Source: DAOUEH01 sp034430515 (GTDB lineage Bacteria > Chloroflexota > Dehalococcoidia > Dehalococcoidales > RBG-16-60-22). From it: 49,125 nt of DNA. Positions 39,732 to 47,368 of the stretch are shown here, piece after piece (the stretch's first letter is position 1; every line of letters begins with the position of its first letter). Made by a program: the position numbers and the translations under genes. The notes under the pieces are model-generated. The model did not search any database, was not told the origin of the DNA, and saw nothing but the letters and a program-made list of their open reading frames with translations. Location: contig DAOUEP010000027.1 in the NCBI GenBank assembly GCA_034430515.1, forward strand, positions 1 through 49,125. Reading direction: 5' to 3'.

Positions 39732-40304
39732 ATGACGAAAGCAAAAAGCCTTATAGAAATCCGCTGGCACGGGCGGGGCGGCCAGGGGGCGGTTACCTCG
39801 GCGGAGATTCTGGCCCAGGGGGCCATCGGCGAGGGCAAGTTCGCCCAGGCCTTCCCCTCTTTCGGGCCGGAGCGCCGCGGGGCGCCGGTGCAGGCCTTTA
39901 ACCGCGTGGACAGCGCTTCTCCGGTGCGCATCCGGGCCGATGTCACCGACCCGGACGTCGTCGTCGTCCTCGACCCCTCGCTGCTCGATAAGGTCAACGT
40001 TACCTCCGGGCTGAAGCGGGACGGGCTGGTGGTCATCAACACCCGCAAGACGGCGGCTGAAATCAAGAGCGAGTTCGGCATCAAGCACCCGGTGGCCACC
40101 GTCAACGCCGCCAAGATCGCCCGCGAGAAGCTGGGCGTGCCCATCGTCAACACCACCATGCTCGGCGCCGTCATCAAGGCCACCGGGATTATCGACAGAA
40201 AATCCGCTTACGCCCCGCTGGAAAAGCGTTTCGGCCGGCTGGGCGAGCGCAATATCAACGCCATGGAAACGGCCTACGCCGAAGTTGCGATTGAGGAGCG
40301 ATAA
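39732..40304 (+). CDS. porC: 2-oxoacid:ferredoxin oxidoreductase, gamma subunit
   Basis: 190 aa. The gamma-domain signature IRWHGRGGQGAVTSAEILA opens it, followed by FPSFGPERRGAPVQAF. With the next three genes it forms a four-subunit PFOR-type enzyme that oxidatively decarboxylates pyruvate or another 2-oxoacid to acyl-CoA, reducing ferredoxin, or runs in reverse to fix CO2. CGGAG lies before the ATG. The stop directly abuts porD. Confidence 0.94.
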   Translation: MTKAKSLIEIRWHGRGGQGAVTSAEILAQGAIGEGKFAQAFPSFGPERRGAPVQAFNRVDSASPVRIRADVTDPDVVVVLDPSLLDKVNVTSGLKRDGLVVINTRKTAAEIKSEFGIKHPVATVNAAKIAREKLGVPIVNTTMLGAVIKATGIIDRKSAYAPLEKRFGRLGERNINAMETAYAEVAIEER

Positions 40305-40598
40305 ATGGCCAAGTCCGATAACGAGCTTACCTGGAAAGACCTGGAGATTGGCGGCATCGTCGTCGCCCCGGGCAGCGCCAGCCAGTACGAGAGCGGCACC
40401 TGGCGCTCGCAGCGGCCCACCTACGACTTTAAGAAATGCATCAAGTGCGGCATCTGCGCCCTTTTCTGCCCCGAAGGCTGCATCGGCCCCAACGAGGAGG
40501 GCCATTTTGAGGCCAACCTCTTTTACTGCAAGGGCTGCGGCATCTGCGCCCGCGAGTGCTGGCCCAGGGTGATAACGATGGTCGAGGAGGTGGAATAA
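40305..40598 (+). CDS. porD: 2-oxoacid:ferredoxin oxidoreductase, delta subunit (2x[4Fe-4S])
   Basis: 97 aa. Two clusters: CIKCGICALFC-PEG and CKGCGICARECWP. The N-terminus LEIGGIVVAPGSASQYESGTW is typical of PorD. It passes electrons from the TPP site to ferredoxin. The stop overlaps the porA ATG. Confidence 0.95.
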   Translation: MAKSDNELTWKDLEIGGIVVAPGSASQYESGTWRSQRPTYDFKKCIKCGICALFCPEGCIGPNEEGHFEANLFYCKGCGICARECWPRVITMVEEVE

Positions 40599-41773
40599 TG
40601 ACGACGCGAGTAGGCATTGAGGTCTCCATCGCCCTGGCCGACGCCGTCAAGCTGGCCAACCCCGACGTCGTCGCCGCCTACCCCATTACCCCCCAGACCC
40701 ATATCGTCGAGCACCTGGCCGACCTGGTGGCCAACGGCGAGCTCGATGCCGAGTACATCCCGGTGGAGTCCGAGCACTCGGCGATGAGCGCCTGCCTGGG
40801 CTCGGCGGCCGCCGGGGCGCGCACCTTTACCGCCACCGCCAGCCAGGGGCTGGCCCTGATGAACGAGGTGGTCTACGTCGCCCCGGCCATGCGGCTGCCC
40901 ATCGTCATGGCCGTGGCCAACCGCGCCCTCTCCTCGCCGCTGAGCATCTGGTGCGACCACTCCGACATGATGTCCGTCCGGGACACCGGCTGGGTACAGA
41001 TAATCTCCGAGAACGGCCAGCAGGCCGTGGACAACACCATCTGCGCCTTCCGCATCGCCGAAGACCGGCGCGTGCTGCTGCCGGTGATGGTGCACCTCGA
41101 CGGCTTCAGCCTGACCCACGTTATCGAGCCGATTACCTTCCCCGCGCAGGAAGAGGTGGACAAATTCCTGCCCCGCAACAATTTCCCCCTGCCCCTCGAC
41201 CCCGACAATCCGGTGGCCATGGGCGACTTCGCCCCGCCGTTTATCTTCACCGAGATGAAATGGGCGCAGGAGATGGCCCTCCGCGATTCCAAAAAGGTCG
41301 TTCTGGAGGTCTGGGACGAGTTCGCCAGGACCTTCGGGCGGGCCTACCACCCGGTGGAGAAGTACCACAGCGACGGGGCCAAAGTAGTCCTGATGACCAT
41401 GGGCAGCGTCGGCGAGACGGCCTCCGTCGCCATTGACGAGATGCGCGCCGAAGGCCAGAACGTCGGCCAGGTAAGGCTGCGCCTCTGGCGGCCCTTCCCC
41501 TTTGAAGAATTGCGCCAGGCGCTGGCGGGCGCCGAGGTAATCATCGTCCTCGACCGCGCCATCTCCTTCGGCGGCCCCGGCGGGCCGCTGGCCTCCGAGG
41601 TCAAGGCCGCCCTCTACGACCAGCCCGATAAGCCCAAGATTGTCAGCTTCGTGGGGGCGCTCGGCGGGCGGGATATTACCGTCAGCGGCTTTAAGGAGAT
41701 AATCAACCAGGGCATCGAGATTGCCCGCACCGGCAGCGCCCGCGAATACGAGATATACGGGGTGAGGGAATAA
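40598..41773 (+). CDS. porA: 2-oxoacid:ferredoxin oxidoreductase, alpha subunit
   Basis: 391 aa from the ATG at 40598, coupled to porD by TAATG. The TPP-binding pyrimidine domain has AAYPITPQTHIVE, YIPVESEHSAMSACLG and TATASQGLALMNE; the later LDRAISFGGPGGPL is typical of the PorA C-terminal part. The specificity (pyruvate or other 2-oxoacid) is not certain; pyruvate is the likeliest given the family. Confidence 0.94.
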   Translation: MTTRVGIEVSIALADAVKLANPDVVAAYPITPQTHIVEHLADLVANGELDAEYIPVESEHSAMSACLGSAAAGARTFTATASQGLALMNEVVYVAPAMRLPIVMAVANRALSSPLSIWCDHSDMMSVRDTGWVQIISENGQQAVDNTICAFRIAEDRRVLLPVMVHLDGFSLTHVIEPITFPAQEEVDKFLPRNNFPLPLDPDNPVAMGDFAPPFIFTEMKWAQEMALRDSKKVVLEVWDEFARTFGRAYHPVEKYHSDGAKVVLMTMGSVGETASVAIDEMRAEGQNVGQVRLRLWRPFPFEELRQALAGAEVIIVLDRAISFGGPGGPLASEVKAALYDQPDKPKIVSFVGALGGRDITVSGFKEIINQGIEIARTGSAREYEIYGVRE

Positions 41774-42723
41774 TGGAAAAATACGCCGTTTACGTACCCA
41801 GGCTGATACCCAAGAAAGAGAATCTCGCCCCGGGGCACCGCGCCTGCATCGGCTGCGGCGAGGCCCTGGCGCTGCGGCAGGCGTTCAAGGCCATCGGCAA
41901 TAACGTTATCGTCGTCAACGCCACCGGCTGCATGGAAATTTTCACCTCGCAGCTGCCGCTCACTTCCTGGCGGCTCCCCTGGATACATACCCTGTTCGAG
42001 AACGCCGCGGCGGTGGCCTCCGGCATCGAGGCGGGCTACAAGGCAATGCGGCGCAAGGGCGTGCCGTTGCCGGAGAACACCAAGGTGGTCGCCATCGGCG
42101 GCGACGGCGCCACCAGCGATATCGGCCTGCAGGCTATTTCCGGGGCGCTGGAGCGGGGGCACGATTTTACCTATATCTGCTTCGATAACGAGGCCTACAT
42201 GAACACCGGCATCCAGCGCTCGTCGGCCACGCCCTTCGGGGCGGTTACCACCACCTCGCCGGCCGGGAAAAAGAGCTTCGGCCAGTTCAGCTGGAAGAAG
42301 AACATGCCGGAGATTGCCGCCGCCCACAACATCCCCTACGTGGCCACCGCCACCCACGGCTACCCCTTCGACCTGATGGCCAAGGTCAAGCGGGCGGTCA
42401 ACACGCCCGGGCCGACTTACGTCCATATCCTCGCGGTCTGCCCCACCGGCTGGCGCAGCGCCACCGATACCGTCAACCGCCAGTCGCGCCTGGCCGTGGA
42501 GACCGGGATCTTCCCCCTCTACGAGGTAATCGACGGTGAATATAAGATGAGCCTGGATTTGCCCCGGCTGCGGCCGGTACAGGACTACCTCAAGGGGCAG
42601 GGGCGGTTCCGCCACCTCAGCGACGACCTCATCGCCCAGATACAGCGGCGGGTGAAACTGGAATATAAAAAGCTAACGGAGAAGGCGAAAGATGGCACCG
42701 GAAGAGCAAAAAGCAAAGGTTAA
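41773..42723 (+). CDS. porB: 2-oxoacid:ferredoxin oxidoreductase, beta subunit
   Basis: 316 aa. It binds TPP-Mg via IGGDGATSDIGLQAISGALERG with Asn in FDNEAYMNTG. Cluster-binding cysteines are in HRACIGCGEAL and NATGCMEIF, with a later Cys in ILAVCPTGWR. It completes the Por enzyme and overlaps nuoE by 32 bases. Confidence 0.95.
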   Translation: MEKYAVYVPRLIPKKENLAPGHRACIGCGEALALRQAFKAIGNNVIVVNATGCMEIFTSQLPLTSWRLPWIHTLFENAAAVASGIEAGYKAMRRKGVPLPENTKVVAIGGDGATSDIGLQAISGALERGHDFTYICFDNEAYMNTGIQRSSATPFGAVTTTSPAGKKSFGQFSWKKNMPEIAAAHNIPYVATATHGYPFDLMAKVKRAVNTPGPTYVHILAVCPTGWRSATDTVNRQSRLAVETGIFPLYEVIDGEYKMSLDLPRLRPVQDYLKGQGRFRHLSDDLIAQIQRRVKLEYKKLTEKAKDGTGRAKSKG

Positions 42724-43156
42724 TCAGGTACTCAAGAAGCATCAGCGCGATAAGGCCCGGCTGGTGGACATCCTCCAGGATATCCAGGCGGCCATCGGCT
42801 ACCTGCCCCAGAAGGCGCTGGAAGAGGCCAGCCGGGGGCTGGACGTGCCGCTGAGCCGCGTCTATAGCGTGGCCACCTTCTTCAAGGCCTTCAGCCTGAC
42901 GCCGCGGGGGCGATACCTCATCAACGTCTGCATGGGGACGGCCTGCCACGTGCGCGGCGCCGACAAGGTGCTGGAGAGCATCGAGAAGGAGCTCAGAATC
43001 AAGACCGGCCAGACCACCAAAGACTTACGCTTCACCCTGGAGACGGTCAACTGCGTGGGCGCCTGCGCCCTGGGGCCGATGGTCATCGTCGGCGAAGATT
43101 ATCACGGCGAGATGACGCCGGAGGGCGTTACCGCCGTGCTCAAGGAATATAACTAA
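42692..43156 (+). CDS. nuoE: NuoE-like [2Fe-2S] subunit
   Basis: 154 aa, thioredoxin-like ferredoxin. The four cluster cysteines lie in CMGTACHVRGA and CVGACALGP; the N-terminal helical part contains QAAIGYLPQKALEEASRGLDVPLSRVYSVATFF. It corresponds to NuoE/HymA/HndA and transfers electrons between the flavin subunit and other clusters. The overlap with porB suggests that the Por and Nuo parts act in one complex or one pathway. Confidence 0.93.
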   Translation: MAPEEQKAKVNQVLKKHQRDKARLVDILQDIQAAIGYLPQKALEEASRGLDVPLSRVYSVATFFKAFSLTPRGRYLINVCMGTACHVRGADKVLESIEKELRIKTGQTTKDLRFTLETVNCVGACALGPMVIVGEDYHGEMTPEGVTAVLKEYN

Positions 43157-43174
43157 GAGCGGAGGGAGTCACTA

Positions 43175-44866
43175 GTGACGAAACTGAAATCCGCAGGTGA
43201 ACTGGAGACCCTGAGAAAGCAAATAACCGGGAAGCGCGACCCCAACAAGGCCGTCGTCACCGTCTGCAACGGGACGGGCTGCCACGCCCACGGCTGCCTG
43301 GCCGTTACCGCCGCCTTTCGGGACGAAATCGCCAAAAAGAAGCTGACCGCCAAAGTGGACGTGCGCGCCACCGGCTGCCACGGCTTCTGCGAGCGGGGGC
43401 CGCTGGTGGTCATCCAGCCGCAGGGCATCTTCTACCAGCGCGTCCGCGTCAAGGACGTGCCGGAAATCCTCAGCGAGACAGTCGCCAGGGGCAACCCCGT
43501 CGAGCGGCTGCTCTATACGGACAGGGCCTCCGGCCGGAAGATTACCCAGGAGCACGACGTCCCCTTCTACAAGCTCCAGAAGCGCCTCGTCTTCGGCAAT
43601 AACGGCGCTATTGACCCCACCTCCATCGAGGACTACATCGCCGTCGGCGGCTACGCCGCCCTGGCCAAGGCCCTCGGCATGAAGCCGGAGGCCATCATCG
43701 CCGAGGTCAAGAAGGCCGGCCTGCGCGGGCGCGGCGGCGGCGGTTTCCCCACCGCCGACAAGTGGCGGAGCACCCGCGACGCCGCGGGCGACATCAAATA
43801 CGTCATCTGCAACGCCGACGAGGGCGACCCCGGCGCCTACATGGACAGGAGCCTGGCCGAGGGCAACCCCCACAGCTTTCTGGAGGGGATGATTATCGGG
43901 GCCTACGCCATCGGCGCCCACGAGGGCTACGTCTACATCCGCAACGAGTACCCCTTGGCGGTGCGCCACGTGGCCGCCGCCATCGAGGCCGCCGAGAAGC
44001 TGGGGCTGCTGGGCCAGAATATTTTAGGCTCCGGCTTCGATTTCAGCATCCGCATCCAGCGCGGCGGCGGCGCCTTTATCTGCGGCGAGTCCACCGCCCT
44101 GATGGCCTCGCTGGAGGGCAAGGTCGGCGAGCCGCGCGCCAAGTACATCCACACCTCGGAGCAGGGACTCTGGGGGCGGCCGACCAACCTCAACAATGTG
44201 GAGACCTGGGCCAACGTGCCCATCATTATCAATAACGGCGCCGACTGGTACGCCAAAATCGGTACCGCGGGCAGCAAGGGCACCAAGATATTCTCGCTGG
44301 TGGGCAACATCGTCAATACCGGCCTGGTCGAGGTGCCCATGGGCATCACCCTGCGCGAAATCATCTTCGACCTGGGCGGGGGCATCCCCAAGGGGCGCGC
44401 CTTCAAGGCCGTCCAGACGGGCGGGCCCTCCGGCGGCGTCATCCCCGAGAGCCTGCTCGACCTGACGGTAGACTTCGACGAGCTGACCAAGGCCGGCTCG
44501 ATGATGGGCTCCGGCGGCATGATTGTCATGGACGACAAGGCCTGCATGGTGGACGTCGCCAAGTACTTCGTCACCTTCCTGGAGGGCGAGTCCTGCGGCA
44601 AGTGCCTGCCCTGCCGCGAGGGACTCCAGCAGATGAAGGCCATCCTCACCCGCATTACCGAAGGCAAGGGCAAGCCCGGCGACCTGGCGCTGCTGGAGGA
44701 GCTGGCCGCCACGCTGCAGGCCGCCTCGCTCTGCGCCCTGGGCCAGCAGGCCCCCAACCCGGTCCTGAGCACACTGCGCCACTTCCGCGCCGAGTACGAG
44801 GCGCACATCAAGAATAAAAAGTGCCCCGCCGGCGTCTGCAAGCTGGGGGCGGCCAAAAAGAAGTAA
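43175..44866 (+). CDS. nuoF: NuoF-like NADH/FMN-binding subunit with N-terminal [2Fe-2S] domain
   Basis: 563 aa from a GTG. An N-terminal thioredoxin-like [2Fe-2S] domain (CNGTGCHAHGC, ATGCHGFCERGP) is followed by the NADH- and FMN-binding domain (GRGGGGFPTADKW, CNADEGDPGAYMDR), an SLBB domain and a C-terminal [4Fe-4S] motif ESCGKCLPCREG with the partner Cys in ALGQ-type context. This is the HymB/HndC/NfnB-like form seen in electron-bifurcating and NAD(P)-reducing complexes. The NAD or NADP preference is unknown. Confidence 0.95.
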   Translation: MTKLKSAGELETLRKQITGKRDPNKAVVTVCNGTGCHAHGCLAVTAAFRDEIAKKKLTAKVDVRATGCHGFCERGPLVVIQPQGIFYQRVRVKDVPEILSETVARGNPVERLLYTDRASGRKITQEHDVPFYKLQKRLVFGNNGAIDPTSIEDYIAVGGYAALAKALGMKPEAIIAEVKKAGLRGRGGGGFPTADKWRSTRDAAGDIKYVICNADEGDPGAYMDRSLAEGNPHSFLEGMIIGAYAIGAHEGYVYIRNEYPLAVRHVAAAIEAAEKLGLLGQNILGSGFDFSIRIQRGGGAFICGESTALMASLEGKVGEPRAKYIHTSEQGLWGRPTNLNNVETWANVPIIINNGADWYAKIGTAGSKGTKIFSLVGNIVNTGLVEVPMGITLREIIFDLGGGIPKGRAFKAVQTGGPSGGVIPESLLDLTVDFDELTKAGSMMGSGGMIVMDDKACMVDVAKYFVTFLEGESCGKCLPCREGLQQMKAILTRITEGKGKPGDLALLEELAATLQAASLCALGQQAPNPVLSTLRHFRAEYEAHIKNKKCPAGVCKLGAAKKK

Positions 44867-44873
44867 GGATGCG

Positions 44874-45611
44874 ATGCCAATGGTAAAACTGACGATAAAC
44901 GGACGCCAAATCCAGGCCGAGGCGGGCACCCCCGTGCTGGCCGCCGCCCGGGCGCACAACATCTATATCCCCACCCTCTGCGAGAACGAGGCCGTCGCCC
45001 CTTACGGCGCCTGCCGGCTCTGCCTGGTGGAAATCAGGACGGCCAAGGGCCGCGAGCGGCTGGTGACCTCCTGCATTTACCAGGTGGAAGAAGGGCTGAC
45101 CGTAACCACCGATACCGAGCGCATCCGGGCCATCCGCAAGGTGCTCCTGGAGCTATTGCTGGCGCGCTGCCCCGAGTCCGAAGTTATCCGCGATATGGCC
45201 GCCGCTGCCGGCGTCACCAAAACGCGCTTCGAGGAGCAGAAAGGCAATAACAAGTGCATCCTCTGCGCCAACTGCGTGCGTACCTGCGAGGAGGTGGTCG
45301 GGGTGGCCGCCATCTCGCTGGCCCGACGCGGCGTGGAGAGGGAGATGACCACGCCCTTCAACGAAGACTTCTCGGCGGCCTGCATCGGCTGCGGCTCGTG
45401 CGCCTATAGCTGCCCCACCGGCGCCATCACCCTCACCGACAAGGGCGGCGTGAGGACGATTAGCTGGCCGCACAACCGGATGAAGTTCGCCCTCAAGAAG
45501 TGCTCCGTCTGCGGCAACTACTGGGCGCCCCAGAAGCAGATTGAGTACATCGCCGAGCTGTCCGGTACGCCGCTTTCCGATTACGATAATTGCCCCGACT
45601 GCCGCGAGTAG
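44874..45611 (+). CDS. NuoG/HndD-like Fe-S subunit without catalytic domain
   Basis: 245 aa. It has an N-terminal [2Fe-2S] ferredoxin domain (YGACRLCLVEI), then two [4Fe-4S] motifs CILCANCVRTCEEVVG and CIGCGSCAYSCP. The usual His-Cys cluster of NuoG/HndD is missing: LLLARCPESEVIRDM holds only one of its cysteines. There is no [FeFe]-hydrogenase H-cluster or molybdopterin domain. An extra C-terminal CSVCGNYW..CPDC may bind zinc or iron. It ends the operon. It probably wires NuoEF to the ferredoxin pool or to PorD. Confidence 0.85.
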   Translation: MPMVKLTINGRQIQAEAGTPVLAAARAHNIYIPTLCENEAVAPYGACRLCLVEIRTAKGRERLVTSCIYQVEEGLTVTTDTERIRAIRKVLLELLLARCPESEVIRDMAAAAGVTKTRFEEQKGNNKCILCANCVRTCEEVVGVAAISLARRGVEREMTTPFNEDFSAACIGCGSCAYSCPTGAITLTDKGGVRTISWPHNRMKFALKKCSVCGNYWAPQKQIEYIAELSGTPLSDYDNCPDCRE

Positions 45612-45634
45612 ATTATCTTTAGTAGGATTTCCTG

Positions 45635-45660
45635 AGAGGGGCTTAACGCCCCTCTTTTCT
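45635..45660 (+). terminator. intrinsic terminator of the por-nuo operon
   Basis: AGAGGGGC / GCCCCTCT stem (45635-45642 with 45648-45655), 5-base loop, then TTTCT. Confidence 0.72.
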
Positions 45661-45692
45661 TTTACCCCCTAACCCCCACTCCGCAGAGTTTT

Positions 45693-45962
45693 TCTTTCCC
45701 ACCCGGCCCGCCCTGTGGCATCCTGCCACCACTCGCTGGGGGTTTCCCCACCCCGCTCCGGTGAAAATCCTCCTTAATCCCCCTTTATGAAAGGGGGACA
45801 ATAGTTCTGGCACGATGGGTCGTCTCCCTTTGTAAAAGGGAGAGTGAGAAGGATTTTGGAGTGGGGTGGAGAAAACTCCGGGCTAAGCGGCGGATGCCGC
45901 GAGGGCAGTTTACCCGCCAGAGCCTTGGCGCAGGCGGGGCCAGGGTGGGAATAGATAGCTCC
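45693..45962 (+). repeat. dispersed modular repeat, copy G (full length)
   Basis: It takes up much of the 655-base gap between the nuo and nrpR genes. The left end TTTCCCACCCGGCCCGCC mirrors the right end. The inner cassette (about 45764-45857) lies in the same orientation as copy D but is shorter. Then come the GCGGCGGATGCCGC module, the CCCGCC..GGCGCAGGCGGG module and the core (45943-45957). A tRNA follows at 46.03 kb. Confidence 0.85.
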
Positions 45963-46025
45963 GGCAGGGTGGGGTGGAGCCTACACTCTTGCGCGCCGTG
46001 ATGGCCTCGGCTATACTGTAGCCGT

Positions 46026-46104
46026 CGGGGTGTGGCGCAGTCTGGTTTAGCGCGCAGCGTTTGGGACGCTGAGGTCGGTGGTTCAAATCCACTCACCCCG
46101 ACCA
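46026..46104 (+). tRNA. tRNA-Pro (anticodon TGG)
   Basis: Acceptor CGGGGTG / CACCCCG, anticodon loop TTTGGGA, T loop TTCAAAT, encoded CCA at 46102-46104. Confidence 0.95.
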
Positions 46105-46188
46105 GCCCGACCAAGTGGACATAATATCCACTTCACCCCGTGCATCGTTTTACCCTCAAATAGCCCGGGTTCCTGGCCGTATTCGCCG

Positions 46189-46217
46189 TTGACAATTTTT
46201 ATTGATGCGTGTAAAAT
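46189..46217 (+). promoter_or_regulatory. promoter of nrpR
   Basis: TTGACA (46189-46194), exactly 17 bases, TAAAAT (46212-46217). The start is near 46224. The stretch 46105-46188 shows nothing else. Confidence 0.75.
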
Positions 46218-46229
46218 TTCTAAGAATAC

Positions 46230-46243
46230 GGAAAACGGTTTCC
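46230..46243 (+). promoter_or_regulatory. NrpR operator, GGAA-N6-TTCC
   Basis: GGAA-AACGGT-TTCC, an exact match to the operator described for methanogen NrpR. It starts about 6 bases after the predicted transcription start, where a bound dimer would block the polymerase. This implies autorepression. Confidence 0.72.
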
Positions 46244-46266
46244 TATTACCTTATTTTGGAGCAACC

Positions 46267-47307
46267 ATGCCCTTTGAGTCGCAAGAGGTAGAGCGTAAGG
46301 AGCTGGCCATCCTCAGAATCCTGGGCGACTCCGCCGAGCCGGTCGGCGCCCGCGTCATCGCCCAGCGCCTCCACGAGCACGGCTACGAGCTGGGCGAGCG
46401 GGCGGTGCGCTACCACCTGCGTCTCATGGACGAGCGCGGTCTCACCTTCCTGGTCGGCCAGCGCGACGGACGCATCCTCACCGACAAGGGCATGGCCGAG
46501 GTGCAGTCGGCCCTGGTGGGCGATAAAGTCGGCTTCGCCAGCTCCCGCATCGAGACGCTCTCCTTCCGCACCTCTTTCGACAGCGCCGTCCGCCGCGGCC
46601 TGGTGCCGGTCAACCTGTCCTTCTACGCCCGGGAAGACTTCGAGCGGGCGCTCCGGGCGATGCGGCCCGCCTTCGAGGCCGGTTACGCCGCCAGCGACCT
46701 GGTAGCCGTGGCTGCCGAGGGCAAGCCCCTGGGCGACATGACGGTGCCGCCGGGCAAGATAGGGCTGGCCACCGTCTGCTCTCTGGTCTTTAACGGGGTG
46801 CTCCTCAAGGCGGGCGTGCCCATGGACTCGCGTTTCGGGGGGATTTTGCAGCTGCGCGGCCGCCAGGCCCGCCGCTTTACCGAGCTTATCGACTACGCCG
46901 GCTGCTCGCTGGACCCGTCGATGATTTTCATCAAGGCGCGGATGACCTCGGTGACCGACGTCGTCGCCACCGGCGACGGCGAGGTTCTGGCCAACTTCCG
47001 CGAGATTCCGGCGGTCTGCCGCCCCGTGGCCGAGGCGGTTATCGGGGGGCTGGAGGAGGCCGGTCTCCGGGGTCTGGCCGTCATGGGCGAGGCCAGCCAG
47101 CCGGTCTGCGAGATACCGGTGGGCCTCAACAAGATAGGCGTCGTCCTGCTGGGCGGCCTCAACCCGGTGGCCGCCGCCGAGGAGGCCGGTATCGCCGCCG
47201 ATAACCTGCCGATGAGCACCGTCATGGAATACGGCGACCTCGTTCCCTTCCGCGACGCCGTCATCGAGTACCGCGACCTGGTGCGTTTCTGGGAGACCTC
47301 AAGGTAG
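46267..47307 (+). CDS. nrpR: NrpR-type nitrogen regulator
   Basis: 346 aa from the ATG at 46267 (TTTGGAG upstream). An N-terminal winged helix (about 8-75, GARVIAQRLHEHGYELGERA) is followed by two-part NrpR (DUF128) domain sequence, e.g. FGGILQLR and GVVLLGGLNPVAAAEEAG. In methanogens NrpR represses nitrogen-assimilation genes and is relieved by 2-oxoglutarate. This protein has a single NrpR domain with the HTH. The bacterial promoter with its operator and the glutamate synthase gene 61 bases downstream fit the same role here. Confidence 0.9.
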   Translation: MPFESQEVERKELAILRILGDSAEPVGARVIAQRLHEHGYELGERAVRYHLRLMDERGLTFLVGQRDGRILTDKGMAEVQSALVGDKVGFASSRIETLSFRTSFDSAVRRGLVPVNLSFYAREDFERALRAMRPAFEAGYAASDLVAVAAEGKPLGDMTVPPGKIGLATVCSLVFNGVLLKAGVPMDSRFGGILQLRGRQARRFTELIDYAGCSLDPSMIFIKARMTSVTDVVATGDGEVLANFREIPAVCRPVAEAVIGGLEEAGLRGLAVMGEASQPVCEIPVGLNKIGVVLLGGLNPVAAAEEAGIAADNLPMSTVMEYGDLVPFRDAVIEYRDLVRFWETSR

Positions 47308-47368
47308 CCAACCACGGGACAGCCGCCCGAGATTATATCAAAAAGTCGGAAAGGAGTAACCAAATCCC

